The notes: generated by a model not told the origin, from the sequence alone. A DNA stretch of 18,197 nt from an uncultured Muribaculaceae bacterium (GCA_910578035.1 CAJTOB010000059.1:232-18428), one strand, 5' to 3'. Shown: positions 1 through 7,768, counted from the stretch's first letter. Numbers and translations are program-made.

Positions 1-558
1 TTTTCGCGGTGCAAAGCGCACCGGGTAATCCACTCGTACTTTTCCGGCTACGATATCCGACAACTTGCGCTTAATCAGCTGTCTGCGTATACCCGAGATA
101 TGGTCGATAAACACGTGACCGTCGAGGTGGTCGCACTCATGCTGCACAATGCGCGCAAGAAAACCGCTGATTTCCTCTTCGTGAGGCTTGAAATCCTCAT
201 CGAGCCAACGTAAGCGAATGTGCTCCACTCGGGGCACCTTCTCTGAAATGCCCGGCAGACTCAAACAGCCCTCCGAACGCAAAATCTCATCGCCGTCGAG
301 GACCTCGACTTCAGGATTGACGAGCACCATCTTACGGCCGACACATTCGGGAAATGACTCGCCGACAGGGTCGGCGTCGATAACAACAAGCTGTATATTT
401 TTGCCAATCTGGGGAGCGGCAAGCCCGACACCCTCTGATTCATACATGGCCTCGAACATGAGGTCTACAAGTTCCTTGAACCCCTCGAACGGCTGTTCGA
501 CAGGCTTCGACACTTCGCGGAGCACGGGATGACCGTAGCAATACACGGGTAGTTTCAT
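1..558 (-). CDS. def: Peptide deformylase (3' end cut by window edge)
   Basis: Removes the formyl group from the N-terminal methionine of new proteins in the cytoplasm; a metal-dependent hydrolase. All three family motifs can be read: GVGLAAPQ at residues 43-50, EGCLS at 96-100 (metal-ligand Cys98) and HECDH at 140-144 (ligands His140 and His144, catalytic Glu141). 186 codons are visible and no stop is reached, so the C-terminus lies beyond the window; the family is usually about 170-190 residues, so little is missing. The start ATG at 556-558 overlaps the ruvX stop in an ATGA, indicating translational coupling and one transcript. The ruvX-def order is familiar in Bacteroidales. Both genes are presumably driven from the promoter before ruvX. 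The identification is secure. Confidence 0.97.
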   Translation of the reverse strand, partial: MKLPVYCYGHPVLREVSKPVEQPFEGFKELVDLMFEAMYESEGVGLAAPQIGKNIQLVVIDADPVGESFPECVGRKMVLVNPEVEVLDGDEILRSEGCLSLPGISEKVPRVEHIRLRWLDEDFKPHEEEISGFLARIVQHECDHLDGHVFIDHISGIRRQLIKRKLSDIVAGKVRVDYPVRFAPRK

Positions 559-971
559 ATATTTTGGCTTTGCAGATAATCGTTAAGAAGAATTGTAGCC
601 GAAATCTCGTCGACAAGAGCCTTGTCGCGGCGAGCCATCTTCGGCAGACCGCCGTCGAGCATGGCACGGTGCGCCAGGACAGAGGTGAAGCGCTCGTCGA
701 ACGGCACGACCGGCATATCCGGCACCGCTTTTTTCAAGCGGGCAAGCGCCGGAGTGATAAAACGCTGTGACTCCGACGGATTACCGTGCATATCGCGGGG
801 CTCGCCGACAATGATGGCATCGACCGGTTCGCGGCGGCAATAATCGGCCACGAATTCCGGCAGCGAGGCCGTCGGAACCGTCGTAAGACCGTTTGCAACA
901 ATACGCAAAGTATCGGTCACGGCAATGCCGCAACGCTTGCGTCCGAAGTCTATAGCCATCAATCGTCCCAT
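555..971 (-). CDS. ruvX: YqgF/RuvX family RNase H-fold nuclease
   Basis: A 138-residue protein, the normal size for the YqgF/RuvX family (called putative pre-16S rRNA nuclease or putative Holliday junction resolvase). It shows the RNase H-like fold signature: DFGRKRCGIAVTD at residues 8-20 with the first acidic residue Asp8, VGEP at 55-58, DERFTS at 92-97, and a C-terminal acidic site in KALVDEISA (Asp121). The likely role is 5' maturation of 16S rRNA, as for E. coli YqgF; the resolvase role is less supported. The stop overlaps the def start by ATGA. A TAACTTTG box lies only 7 nt before the start codon, so the message may be leaderless or nearly so. The TIR gene lies upstream on the same strand, separated by a terminator-like inverted repeat. 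Confidence 0.95.
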   Translation of the reverse strand: MGRLMAIDFGRKRCGIAVTDTLRIVANGLTTVPTASLPEFVADYCRREPVDAIIVGEPRDMHGNPSESQRFITPALARLKKAVPDMPVVPFDERFTSVLAHRAMLDGGLPKMARRDKALVDEISATILLNDYLQSQNI

Positions 972-978
972 TTCCCTG

Positions 979-986
979 CAAAGTTA
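979..986 (-). promoter_or_regulatory. -7 promoter box for ruvX-def
   Basis: On the minus strand this reads TAACTTTG, a full match to the Bacteroidetes -7 consensus TAnnTTTG, followed by CA and the ruvX ATG after 7 nt in total. No clear TTTG -33 element is seen 19-21 nt upstream. If used, transcription would start at or within a few bases of the start codon. Confidence 0.6.
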
Positions 987-992
987 CTAAAA

Positions 993-1009
993 AAGTGCCG
1001 AAGTTTTTG
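993..1009 (+). repeat. 17-bp direct repeat, left copy flanking the TIR gene
   Basis: AAGTGCCGAAGTTTTTG here is identical to positions 4422-4438 in the same orientation. The identity stops at both edges (a/g before, t/c after). Both copies are non-coding and bracket the AT-rich TIR gene, consistent with a target duplication, a recombination site or a repeat used for insertion by homology. Confidence 0.85.
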
Positions 1010-1064
1010 TGCTATTTTCATTTCTTATCAGAAAAGCTTTATAGAATAAATTACAACTTCGGCA
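996..1064 (-). terminator. Long-loop inverted repeat with T run, possible terminator of the TIR gene
   Basis: The arms TGCCGAAGTT (996-1005) and AACTTCGGCA (1055-1064) are perfect 10-bp complements with a 49-nt AT-rich loop. On the minus strand the second arm is followed by CTTTTTT (989-995), the layout of an intrinsic terminator downstream of the TIR stop at 1087. The long loop makes termination uncertain. The left arm is part of the 17-bp direct repeat, so the structure exists only because the cassette carries an inverted copy near its edge. Confidence 0.45.
1055..1064 (-). repeat. Inverted third copy of the repeat core
   Basis: On the minus strand this reads TGCCGAAGTT, the core of the 17-bp direct repeat in opposite orientation, 45 bp inside the left repeat. 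It may serve the terminator fold or be part of the end of the inserted element. Confidence 0.55.
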
Positions 1065-1086
1065 TAACAGTTAGCTGAACACCAGC

Positions 1087-4000
1087 CTACTGATTGTCAT
1101 AAAGATGCCTAGCGAGTTCCCCGATACTATCAAGATAATGCTGGTATTTGTGCGCTTTAATTTCTTCATCGGTATGGTTTTGATCCAATCCATAGAACAT
1201 ATCATAGTCATATAGTTCGGTGGTGCCATCGGGATACTGCATTGTAGCATTACCATAATGAAATTGGCGGGTAAGAAGGCCTTTCGCAACCCCATCTTCT
1301 ATATAATAGGCCGATATAGACATAAGATTCTCTTCTTTATCAAAGAGCGCACAGCAGATCTGTTCACCGTTGTCATTGAAGATATTTACCAATTTAGATG
1401 CATAGGTGTTGTTGATATAAGTATCAACATAACTACCGTCAGCATCAAGAGTGTAATACATAAGGGGGAGACCGTCATCATTGAATTTTGACATGCCCTT
1501 GTGGTAGCCTAAGAGGCTGTTTGTCGGTTTGCTATCGGCATTATAGAATGCTATTACAACCTGGAATCCACTATTATCGTATTGCGCAATTGAATATGCA
1601 TATCCAAGTGTTTTGCATACGGCAAGATTCAGATCTGCATCAAGATATTCAATTTTGATATTATTATTTTTATTATCAAAAAAATTACGTTGAACCGCGT
1701 AATTCTCCATCGTATTGACAAGATTACCCTCCGTTCCTATGAATGCGATTTTAGCATTATTCCCGAAACGGTCATAATCAATGAGTTGTCCATGATAACC
1801 ATGGATGCACAGAGTGGCATTTCCTGCGGTATCGAAATACTTTTCAGAAGTCGGTCTACCCACATTGTCGTATGTGTAGGCGGTCATGTGCACTTTTGCA
1901 GGAGACAACATCGGCAGTCCGTCGGTGTCGAACGCTCGCATACTTATGATTCTGTTGTCGGCATACTCATTTTTGCAGATGGCATATCCATTATTGCAGA
2001 CTGTCAATTTGCCTTCGGAATCGTAAGTACGGATTTCGATACAATTACCAGACATATCATATTCATACTCATAACGAGCCACGCCACTCATATCGCATAT
2101 GGGCTTCTGTTCGGAATCAAAAAGTTCGGATTTTGTAAGATTCCCATTTTTGTTCCATTCGAAACGATGCTCCGCGAAGCCGGCATTTCCGCCTGTGAGG
2201 TTTCCGTTTTCGTCATAACTTGCTATTTTTGTCAAGTTGCCATTCATGTAAGTCGCTTTTGACTTGGCAAATCCGAAGCCCGGAGTATTGTACAGATTGC
2301 CGGAGCTGTCAAGAAACCGCATTTCTTCAGCGTTACCATCGGAATCGTAGTCTATATCTACCGAATATGCGCCTCCATACACATTCATCGGAACCGGCCA
2401 CATATTATGCGAGAATCCACTAATTTTCACAGGTTTGCCATTTTCAAACTTAGCGCTCAAATATTGAACCCCGTTAATATATACGGGCCTATTACGATAG
2501 TCGTAATAACTTTCTGAAGTTCTGTTTCCGTTTTCATCATATGTAAATACTATCTTTGAGTAGTTGTCTATTGAATTCTTGCGTTCACCGTTGATGTCAT
2601 AGCTTATACATGAGTCTGGGAGCGCGTTGGTCGAGTAATAATAACGGAATTTATGTATCTTAAGCCCGCAATAACCCGGATTTCCATCAATATCATAAAA
2701 GGACGCAGCGGCCAACCTACCCTGATCGCTATATTCCATTATTACTTTATAAAAAAAGCCTGCCTTATAGTTAAGCGGATTGTAAAATAGGGTTGGTTTG
2801 CCGTCTTTCCCAAAAACCTCCGTAACGACCGCGCTTTTCGTCATCGTGGTAATTGTTTTGTGGATAAGACTTTTGCTTATCGTAGGCTTCCCGTTCTCAT
2901 CATAATAAGAGGTAATCATCCGCGGAATATCCGCCTCCCACAGCTGAGTTTCCAGAGCATAGCCCATCTCATTGATTTTGAGATTTCCATCGGGGCCAAG
3001 AAAACGGCGCTCTTTTGCGATTCCATTACTATCATAGTCAACTTCCTCGCGTATCACTCCATATTTGTTAGGACACGGATTGCACTCAGAGTCGAGATAT
3101 GTTATGGATGATATCCTGTGGTTGCTGTCGTAAGTGAATGCGAAGCCTGAGATTCCGTTGGAATCGAAACCAGGCTCATTGCTCCCGTTGTATCTTTTGA
3201 ACATTTTTCTGACGATATATCCTTCATCGTCATAATCATATACGTATCTCCCTACAGCCGATTTTCCCTTGGTGAAAATAGACATAGGGTCGATACTCTC
3301 CTGCGAGATACTTTCAGTCATCGACGTGCCGGAACTAAAAAGACGTGCGGCATCGCCGCTTGCCGAGTCTTTAAGATCTACCTTTGTAAAATCGTCACTA
3401 ACATAGAGTTCTTTATATACGGGCTTTCCGTTGATATCCTTATGGAGAATGGAATTGAACCGTCCGTTCTCATATCCCATTTCCATGATCGGATCATCGC
3501 CCAAAACTTTGTTCGAATTCTGACTCACAGGCCGCCCATGGTAGTCGCATACGGTAACACGCACGAGTTTTCGCTTTGTGTACTCAAATTTACAGTATGC
3601 CGGATAGCGTTTCAGCTCAGATTTTTTAAGACGGCAGATACCTTCAGGCATCCCGTTCCTTATTACAAAATCTTCGTAATATATTGTTTTCACCTGGAAA
3701 TAGTCATAGACCAGTACCCCTGCGGCAAGCATAAGGGCTGCAATACTCCCATAGATTATTCGACGCTTTATCTCCCTCCGGCGGAAGCGTTGCCATAGTT
3801 CGTCAAAACGGAGATTGAACATTCGTGCTATAACACGGACTGCCGCTGCATTACGGCCTCCTTCCGAGATATTCGCTCCTTTGATTTCATTGACATCAGA
3901 CAGATTACGCAATTCTTCGGGGAAACATTCTTCCGCCGGATCAGAGGAATTGGGAATGCCGCCTATGATAAAGGGGATTATGTCGTTAAGCCTGCCACAG

Positions 4001-4299
4001 TCGATGAATTCCTTTACTTCTTTATTGACCCACTTCGATTTCGCAGCCCGGGGAGAACAAATTACTATCAGGTAGCGCGATTCCGCGAGCGCCTGTCTGA
4101 TGCCATTCTCAAGGTTTCCGGCTCCGAGGTCGCTTGTATCTTTGAATACAGGACGGATTCCTTTGCTCAGACGCGTATCTGCCTTGCGTATTTCGGCAGG
4201 CAGAATATAATACTCGAGTTTCCTCTGAAGCCAGTTCGCCCAACGTCTGTCTTGAGATTTATAACTTATAAAAGCGAAATATTTATATTCGTGAGCCAT
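1087..4299 (-). CDS. TIR-domain, single-pass membrane protein with YD-like repeats
   Basis: The product has 1070 residues counted from the ATG at 4299. Residues 5-115 form a TIR domain: YFAFISYKSQD, a central RPVFKDTSDLGAG, then LIVICSPRAAKSKWVNKE with Glu94 where TIR NADases such as SARM1 keep their catalytic glutamate. A linker ending FDELWQRFRRREIKRR (165-180) precedes one membrane segment at about 181-201. Residues 220-1030 are roughly fifteen or more degenerate 40-48-residue units of the form YxYDxxGN...YxDxxGxP, resembling RHS/YD beta repeats. The TIR side is probably cytoplasmic (basic flank) and the repeats periplasmic or exported. A longer reading from TTG at 4350 is rejected because the promoter overlaps it. 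The gene is AT-richer than its neighbours and flanked by 17-bp direct repeats, so it was probably acquired. Defence or envelope-stress signalling is my inference; no partner gene is seen. Confidence 0.85.
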   Translation of the reverse strand: MAHEYKYFAFISYKSQDRRWANWLQRKLEYYILPAEIRKADTRLSKGIRPVFKDTSDLGAGNLENGIRQALAESRYLIVICSPRAAKSKWVNKEVKEFIDCGRLNDIIPFIIGGIPNSSDPAEECFPEELRNLSDVNEIKGANISEGGRNAAAVRVIARMFNLRFDELWQRFRRREIKRRIIYGSIAALMLAAGVLVYDYFQVKTIYYEDFVIRNGMPEGICRLKKSELKRYPAYCKFEYTKRKLVRVTVCDYHGRPVSQNSNKVLGDDPIMEMGYENGRFNSILHKDINGKPVYKELYVSDDFTKVDLKDSASGDAARLFSSGTSMTESISQESIDPMSIFTKGKSAVGRYVYDYDDEGYIVRKMFKRYNGSNEPGFDSNGISGFAFTYDSNHRISSITYLDSECNPCPNKYGVIREEVDYDSNGIAKERRFLGPDGNLKINEMGYALETQLWEADIPRMITSYYDENGKPTISKSLIHKTITTMTKSAVVTEVFGKDGKPTLFYNPLNYKAGFFYKVIMEYSDQGRLAAASFYDIDGNPGYCGLKIHKFRYYYSTNALPDSCISYDINGERKNSIDNYSKIVFTYDENGNRTSESYYDYRNRPVYINGVQYLSAKFENGKPVKISGFSHNMWPVPMNVYGGAYSVDIDYDSDGNAEEMRFLDSSGNLYNTPGFGFAKSKATYMNGNLTKIASYDENGNLTGGNAGFAEHRFEWNKNGNLTKSELFDSEQKPICDMSGVARYEYEYDMSGNCIEIRTYDSEGKLTVCNNGYAICKNEYADNRIISMRAFDTDGLPMLSPAKVHMTAYTYDNVGRPTSEKYFDTAGNATLCIHGYHGQLIDYDRFGNNAKIAFIGTEGNLVNTMENYAVQRNFFDNKNNNIKIEYLDADLNLAVCKTLGYAYSIAQYDNSGFQVVIAFYNADSKPTNSLLGYHKGMSKFNDDGLPLMYYTLDADGSYVDTYINNTYASKLVNIFNDNGEQICCALFDKEENLMSISAYYIEDGVAKGLLTRQFHYGNATMQYPDGTTELYDYDMFYGLDQNHTDEEIKAHKYQHYLDSIGELARHLYDNQ

Positions 4300-4321
4300 A
4301 TGCGGAAGTTTTGTATATTTG

Positions 4322-4351
4322 CAAAAGTAATAAAAATTCCTGAATAACAAA
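4322..4351 (-). promoter_or_regulatory. Promoter of the TIR gene
   Basis: On the minus strand TTTG (4348-4351) and TACTTTTG (4322-4329) are 18 nt apart, a good match to the Bacteroidetes TTTG-N19-TAnnTTTG promoter. It lies 22 nt before the ATG at 4299, leaving a short A-rich leader. It overlaps the upstream TTG start candidate and so excludes it. The cassette therefore carries its own promoter. Confidence 0.7.
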
Positions 4352-4421
4352 GAAAACCATTTGCTGCGCCTCTGATGTCAAAAAGACTTTCTTTTGATCT
4401 TTGACAGTGTTTTTGGGAGCG

Positions 4422-4438
4422 AAGTGCCGAAGTTTTTG
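4422..4438 (+). repeat. 17-bp direct repeat, right copy flanking the TIR gene
   Basis: AAGTGCCGAAGTTTTTG is identical to positions 993-1009. Together the two copies delimit 3412 bp of unique sequence that holds only the TIR gene and its promoter. The copy ends 2 bp before the -7 box of the methyltransferase gene. Confidence 0.85.
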
Positions 4439-4440
4439 CT

Positions 4441-4448
4441 TAACTTTG
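4441..4448 (+). promoter_or_regulatory. -7 promoter box for the methyltransferase-ABC transporter operon
   Basis: TAACTTTG, followed by CA, lies 7 nt before the ATG at 4456, the same box and spacing as at ruvX on the other strand. No TTTG is present at the expected -33 distance; the nearest (4412-4415) is 25 nt away. A leaderless or near-leaderless transcript is suggested. Confidence 0.6.
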
Positions 4449-4455
4449 CATTTCT

Positions 4456-5847
4456 ATGAAAAGAGACCTTCCAGAACAATTCATAGCCATGCTCCGAGAA
4501 GCCGTCGGCAGCGATATCGCGGGCGAGCTCGCGCATGCACTTGCAAGCGAAGCCCCTTCGGTGTCTGTGCGTATAAACGAGGCAAAAGGCGCGGCTCTCC
4601 CCGCCGGCGTTGCGGCGGTGCCTTGGGAGCGACAGGGCTTCTATCTCTGCGAACGCCCCCTCTTCGCCTGCGACCCGGCATGGCATCAGGGCATGTACTA
4701 TGTGCAGGACGCATCTTCGATGGCAGTCGGCACACTTGCGGCAATGCTCGCCAAACGCTGCTTCAATGAAAACGACACTCTTGCCTACCTCGACGCCTGC
4801 GCCGCCCCCGGCGGCAAGACCATTGGCGCCATCGACGCCCTCGGCAGCCGCGCGTTCGTGGTTGCCAACGAGGCCGACAAACGCCGCGCAGCCGTTCTCG
4901 CCGAAAACTTAGCCAAACGCGGCGCAGCCAACACCGCCGTACTCTGCGGCCCCGCCCAGCGCTTAGGTTCGCTCACAGAGGTCTTCGACATCATTGCCGC
5001 CGACGCCCCATGCTCGGGCGAAGGAATGATGCGCAAAGAAGCCGAAGCCGTGGCTCAATGGACTCCCGGGCTCGTCGACAGTTGCGCGCAACTGCAGAAA
5101 GATATTGTCGTAAACCTCTGGCCCGCGCTAAAACCAGGAGGCATATTCATCTACAGCACATGCACTTTCAACCGCCACGAAGACGAGGACGTCGTGCGCT
5201 TCATGGCCGACGAGTTCGACGCAGAAATTCTCGACATAGACGCCTCTGCTTTCCCCGGCGCGCTCAAGAGCGAATGCGGACTCCGCTTTCTGCCGGGCCG
5301 CATACAAGGCGAAGGTCTCTTCCTGGCCGCTCTACGCAAAAACGGCGAAAAATCCGAAAAAAATTCGCGACGTCTTCCGGCATTGCCAAAGGCCGACCCC
5401 GGCATGTCCGATTTTGCCCGCAAGGTCATCGATAGCCCGGATAGCTACATTGTTTCAGGCAGCAGTCTGATTCCCAGAAGCCATGCCGAAACCGCAGGCC
5501 GCCTGACAGCCGTAAAAGGCATAGTCTGCATCGGGCTTCCGCTCGGCGAGACCAAGGGGCGCGACATAGCGCCCTCGCACGAGCTTGCCATGAGCACCGC
5601 CCTGCGCCCCGACGCCTTCCCCTCCGTAGAGCTCTCATATCATGCAGCCATGAGCTATCTACACGGAGAAGCCATACAGGACATGCCCGACGGCACTCCG
5701 AAAGGCTTCATCACGCCAACATGGCAAGGACACCCCCTCGGCTTCGCCAAAAACATAGGCCGCCGCGCCAACAATCTATATCCCGACGCACTGCGCCTTC
5801 GCATGCAGCCTTCGCAACTTCCCGATACACCACCGACAGTAATATGA
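4456..5847 (+). CDS. rsmF: RsmF-like RNA cytosine-C5 methyltransferase (NOL1/NOP2/Sun family)
   Basis: A 463-residue SAM-dependent RNA m5C methyltransferase. It has the SAM-binding motif DACAAPGGKT (113-122), the family motif DAPCSGEG (183-190) with Cys186, and STCTFN (234-239) with Cys236; these two cysteines release and attack the target cytosine in the family. QDASSM (85-90) is typical too. The last ~130 residues, including KGFITPTWQGHPLGFAKN near 425, match the PUA-like RNA-binding tail of RsmF, which methylates 16S rRNA in E. coli; the exact target base here (rRNA or tRNA) cannot be told. The ATG at 4456 is the first in frame and follows a promoter box by 7 nt. The stop overlaps the ABC exporter start by ATGA, so the two are translationally coupled. 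The family is certain, the symbol less so. Confidence 0.9.
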   Translation: MKRDLPEQFIAMLREAVGSDIAGELAHALASEAPSVSVRINEAKGAALPAGVAAVPWERQGFYLCERPLFACDPAWHQGMYYVQDASSMAVGTLAAMLAKRCFNENDTLAYLDACAAPGGKTIGAIDALGSRAFVVANEADKRRAAVLAENLAKRGAANTAVLCGPAQRLGSLTEVFDIIAADAPCSGEGMMRKEAEAVAQWTPGLVDSCAQLQKDIVVNLWPALKPGGIFIYSTCTFNRHEDEDVVRFMADEFDAEILDIDASAFPGALKSECGLRFLPGRIQGEGLFLAALRKNGEKSEKNSRRLPALPKADPGMSDFARKVIDSPDSYIVSGSSLIPRSHAETAGRLTAVKGIVCIGLPLGETKGRDIAPSHELAMSTALRPDAFPSVELSYHAAMSYLHGEAIQDMPDGTPKGFITPTWQGHPLGFAKNIGRRANNLYPDALRLRMQPSQLPDTPPTVI

Positions 5848-7685
5848 AAGATTTCATCGCAATACTTCGCCGTTTCGTGCCGCCATACAAGAAATACCTG
5901 GCACTCAACATTCTTTTCAATGTTCTTGCGGCAATCCTCACGCTCTTCTCCTTCGCCCTCATCATTCCAATCCTCCAGATGCTCTTCAAAATCAACGAAG
6001 GCACCTATACATATATGACATGGGATTGGAGCCACATCAACGATGTTGCCATCAATAATTTCTACTACTACGTCCAGGAATCCATAGCCCGCTTCGGCCC
6101 CGACAATACCCTTGCCCTGCTCGCTGCCGCCCTTGTGGTGATGACAGCCCTCAAGACCGGCACCTCCTATCTCAGCTCATACTTCATGGTGCCGTTGCGT
6201 TCCGGAATCGTTCGCGACCTTCGCAACTACATGTACGACAAAATCACCGTCCTACCAATCGGTTTCTTCACCAGCGAGCGCAAGGGCGACGTCATGGCCC
6301 GCATGAGCGGCGACGTTGCCGAAATCGAATTCTCCATCATGTCGTCGCTCGACATGCTCTTCAAAAACCCGGTGATGATTATCGTCTGCCTCGCCACCAT
6401 GTTTGCAATCTCATGGCAGCTCACACTCTTCGTCTTTGTGCTGCTCCCGATAGCGGGCTACATCATGGGCAAAGTCAGCAAGAAGCTGAAACGCACATCG
6501 TTCGAGGGCCAGACCCAGTGGGGCGTACTCATGTCGACCATCGAGGAAACCCTCGGCGGCCTCCGCATAGTCAAGGCATTCAATGCCGAAGACAAAATGC
6601 GCACCCGCTTCCACGGCGAGAATCAGGTATTCTACCACCTCTCCAACCGCGTGGCTCGTCGCCAGGCACTCGCCCACCCGATGAGCGAATTTCTCGGCAC
6701 GGTAGCCGTCGCAATCATTCTATGGTTCGGCGGAAGCCTCATTCTTTCGGGCCACTCAAATCTCGACGCCTCGCGCTTCATATATTATATGGTGATATTC
6801 TACAACATCATCAACCCCGCCAAAGACCTTTCGAAAGCCACATATTCAATCCAGAAAGGCCTCGCATCGATGGAGCGCGTCGATAAAATACTCAACGCTC
6901 GCAATCCTATCGCCGACCCCGCCAGCCCCAAGGCACTCCCCGCCAAGGGCGCAGGCGTGCGATTCGAAAACGTCTGCTTCAGCTACGACGGCACCGTCGA
7001 TGTGCTACGCGACATCAACCTCGACATTGCTCCCGGCGCCACCGTCGCGCTCGTAGGCCAGTCGGGCTCCGGCAAATCAACCATGGCCGACCTCATACCC
7101 CGCTTCTACGACCCGACCAAGGGCCGTATATGCATCGACGGCACCGACCTACGCGACCTGAGGGTGCACGAACTCCGTTCGCTCATGGGCAACGTAAACC
7201 AGGAAGCAATACTCTTCAACGACACAATATTCAACAACATAGCCTTCGGCGTTGAAAACGCCACCCTCGAGCAAGTGCGCGAAGCAGCCCGCATAGCCAA
7301 TGCCGACGACTTCATCATGGCTACCGACGAGGGCTACGACACCGTCGTCGGCGACCGCGGCTGCCGTCTATCCGGCGGACAGCGCCAGCGTCTCTCCATA
7401 GCCCGCGCTATCCTCAAGAACCCCTCGCTACTGATTCTCGACGAAGCCACCTCGGCCCTCGACAGCGAAAGCGAGACCCTTGTACAGCAGGCCCTCGACC
7501 GCCTCATGGCCGACCGCACGACACTCGTCATCGCCCACCGCCTGTCTACCGTCCGCAACGCCGACCTCATCTGCGTGCTCCACGAAGGCCGTATCGTCGA
7601 AGCCGGCACACACGAGCAACTTCTCGCCCCGGGCACCGCCGGCTTCTACCGCCGCCTCGTCGAAATGCAGTCGCTTGCCAAATAA
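5844..7685 (+). CDS. ABC exporter, MsbA-like half-transporter
   Basis: A 613-residue half-transporter with the membrane domain first (hydrophobic segments at about 20-48, 88-108, 172-208 and 285-325) and the nucleotide-binding domain last: Walker A GQSGSGKST (405-413), Q-loop Gln453, signature LSGGQ (509-513), Walker B LLILDE (529-534) followed by ATSALD, and H-loop His565 in VIAHRLS. It would act as a homodimer in the inner membrane, exporting a lipid or hydrophobic compound. MsbA-type lipid A flipping is possible, but substrate cannot be read from the sequence. The start is the ATG at 5844, overlapping the methyltransferase stop; a longer frame from 5721 would lie inside that gene. A strong hairpin terminator follows at 7717. 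Confidence 0.93.
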   Translation: MKDFIAILRRFVPPYKKYLALNILFNVLAAILTLFSFALIIPILQMLFKINEGTYTYMTWDWSHINDVAINNFYYYVQESIARFGPDNTLALLAAALVVMTALKTGTSYLSSYFMVPLRSGIVRDLRNYMYDKITVLPIGFFTSERKGDVMARMSGDVAEIEFSIMSSLDMLFKNPVMIIVCLATMFAISWQLTLFVFVLLPIAGYIMGKVSKKLKRTSFEGQTQWGVLMSTIEETLGGLRIVKAFNAEDKMRTRFHGENQVFYHLSNRVARRQALAHPMSEFLGTVAVAIILWFGGSLILSGHSNLDASRFIYYMVIFYNIINPAKDLSKATYSIQKGLASMERVDKILNARNPIADPASPKALPAKGAGVRFENVCFSYDGTVDVLRDINLDIAPGATVALVGQSGSGKSTMADLIPRFYDPTKGRICIDGTDLRDLRVHELRSLMGNVNQEAILFNDTIFNNIAFGVENATLEQVREAARIANADDFIMATDEGYDTVVGDRGCRLSGGQRQRLSIARAILKNPSLLILDEATSALDSESETLVQQALDRLMADRTTLVIAHRLSTVRNADLICVLHEGRIVEAGTHEQLLAPGTAGFYRRLVEMQSLAK

Positions 7686-7716
7686 GAGATTGCCCAAATA
7701 ACAAAACGCTGATTCA

Positions 7717-7768
7717 GCGGCAAACCGGAAGCAGACCGACCGTCAGCTTTCGGCTTGCCGCATTTTTC
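7717..7768 (+). terminator. Terminator after the ABC exporter
   Basis: The arms 7717-7732 and 7746-7761 form a 16-position stem (GCGGCAA... with TTGCCGC) with one mismatch and one G-U pair and a 13-nt loop. A T run follows at 7763-7767 with further T-rich sequence. It ends the methyltransferase-exporter operon. Confidence 0.85.

Noticed and set aside
993..1086. Integron attC site at the end of the TIR cassette
   Set aside because: A repeat core with an inverted copy about 50 bp away recalls attC, but I could not find the required GTTRRRY/RYYYAAC pair in the right places and no integrase is visible.
1690..2262. Plus-strand open frame of 190 codons inside the TIR gene
   Set aside because: It lies wholly opposite the repeat region of the TIR protein and shows no recognisable domain; the minus-strand frame is continuous and has motifs.
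1200..3640. RHS polymorphic toxin
   Set aside because: The repeats recall RHS/YD proteins, but there is no RHS core-ending motif or C-terminal toxin domain, no immunity gene downstream, and the N-terminus is a TIR domain followed by a membrane span.
4300..4350. Longer TIR protein start at a TTG codon (4350)
   Set aside because: The TTG lies in the -33 element and the extension covers the -7 box of the predicted promoter; the ATG at 4299 begins just before the TIR fold.
993..4438. Classical insertion sequence or transposon
   Set aside because: There is no transposase and no terminal inverted repeats inside the direct repeats, and 17 bp is longer than most target duplications.
5721..5843. Upstream ATG extending the ABC exporter by 41 residues
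   Set aside because: It lies inside the methyltransferase gene; the ATG at 5844 overlaps that gene's stop in the usual ATGA arrangement and starts the natural N-terminus.
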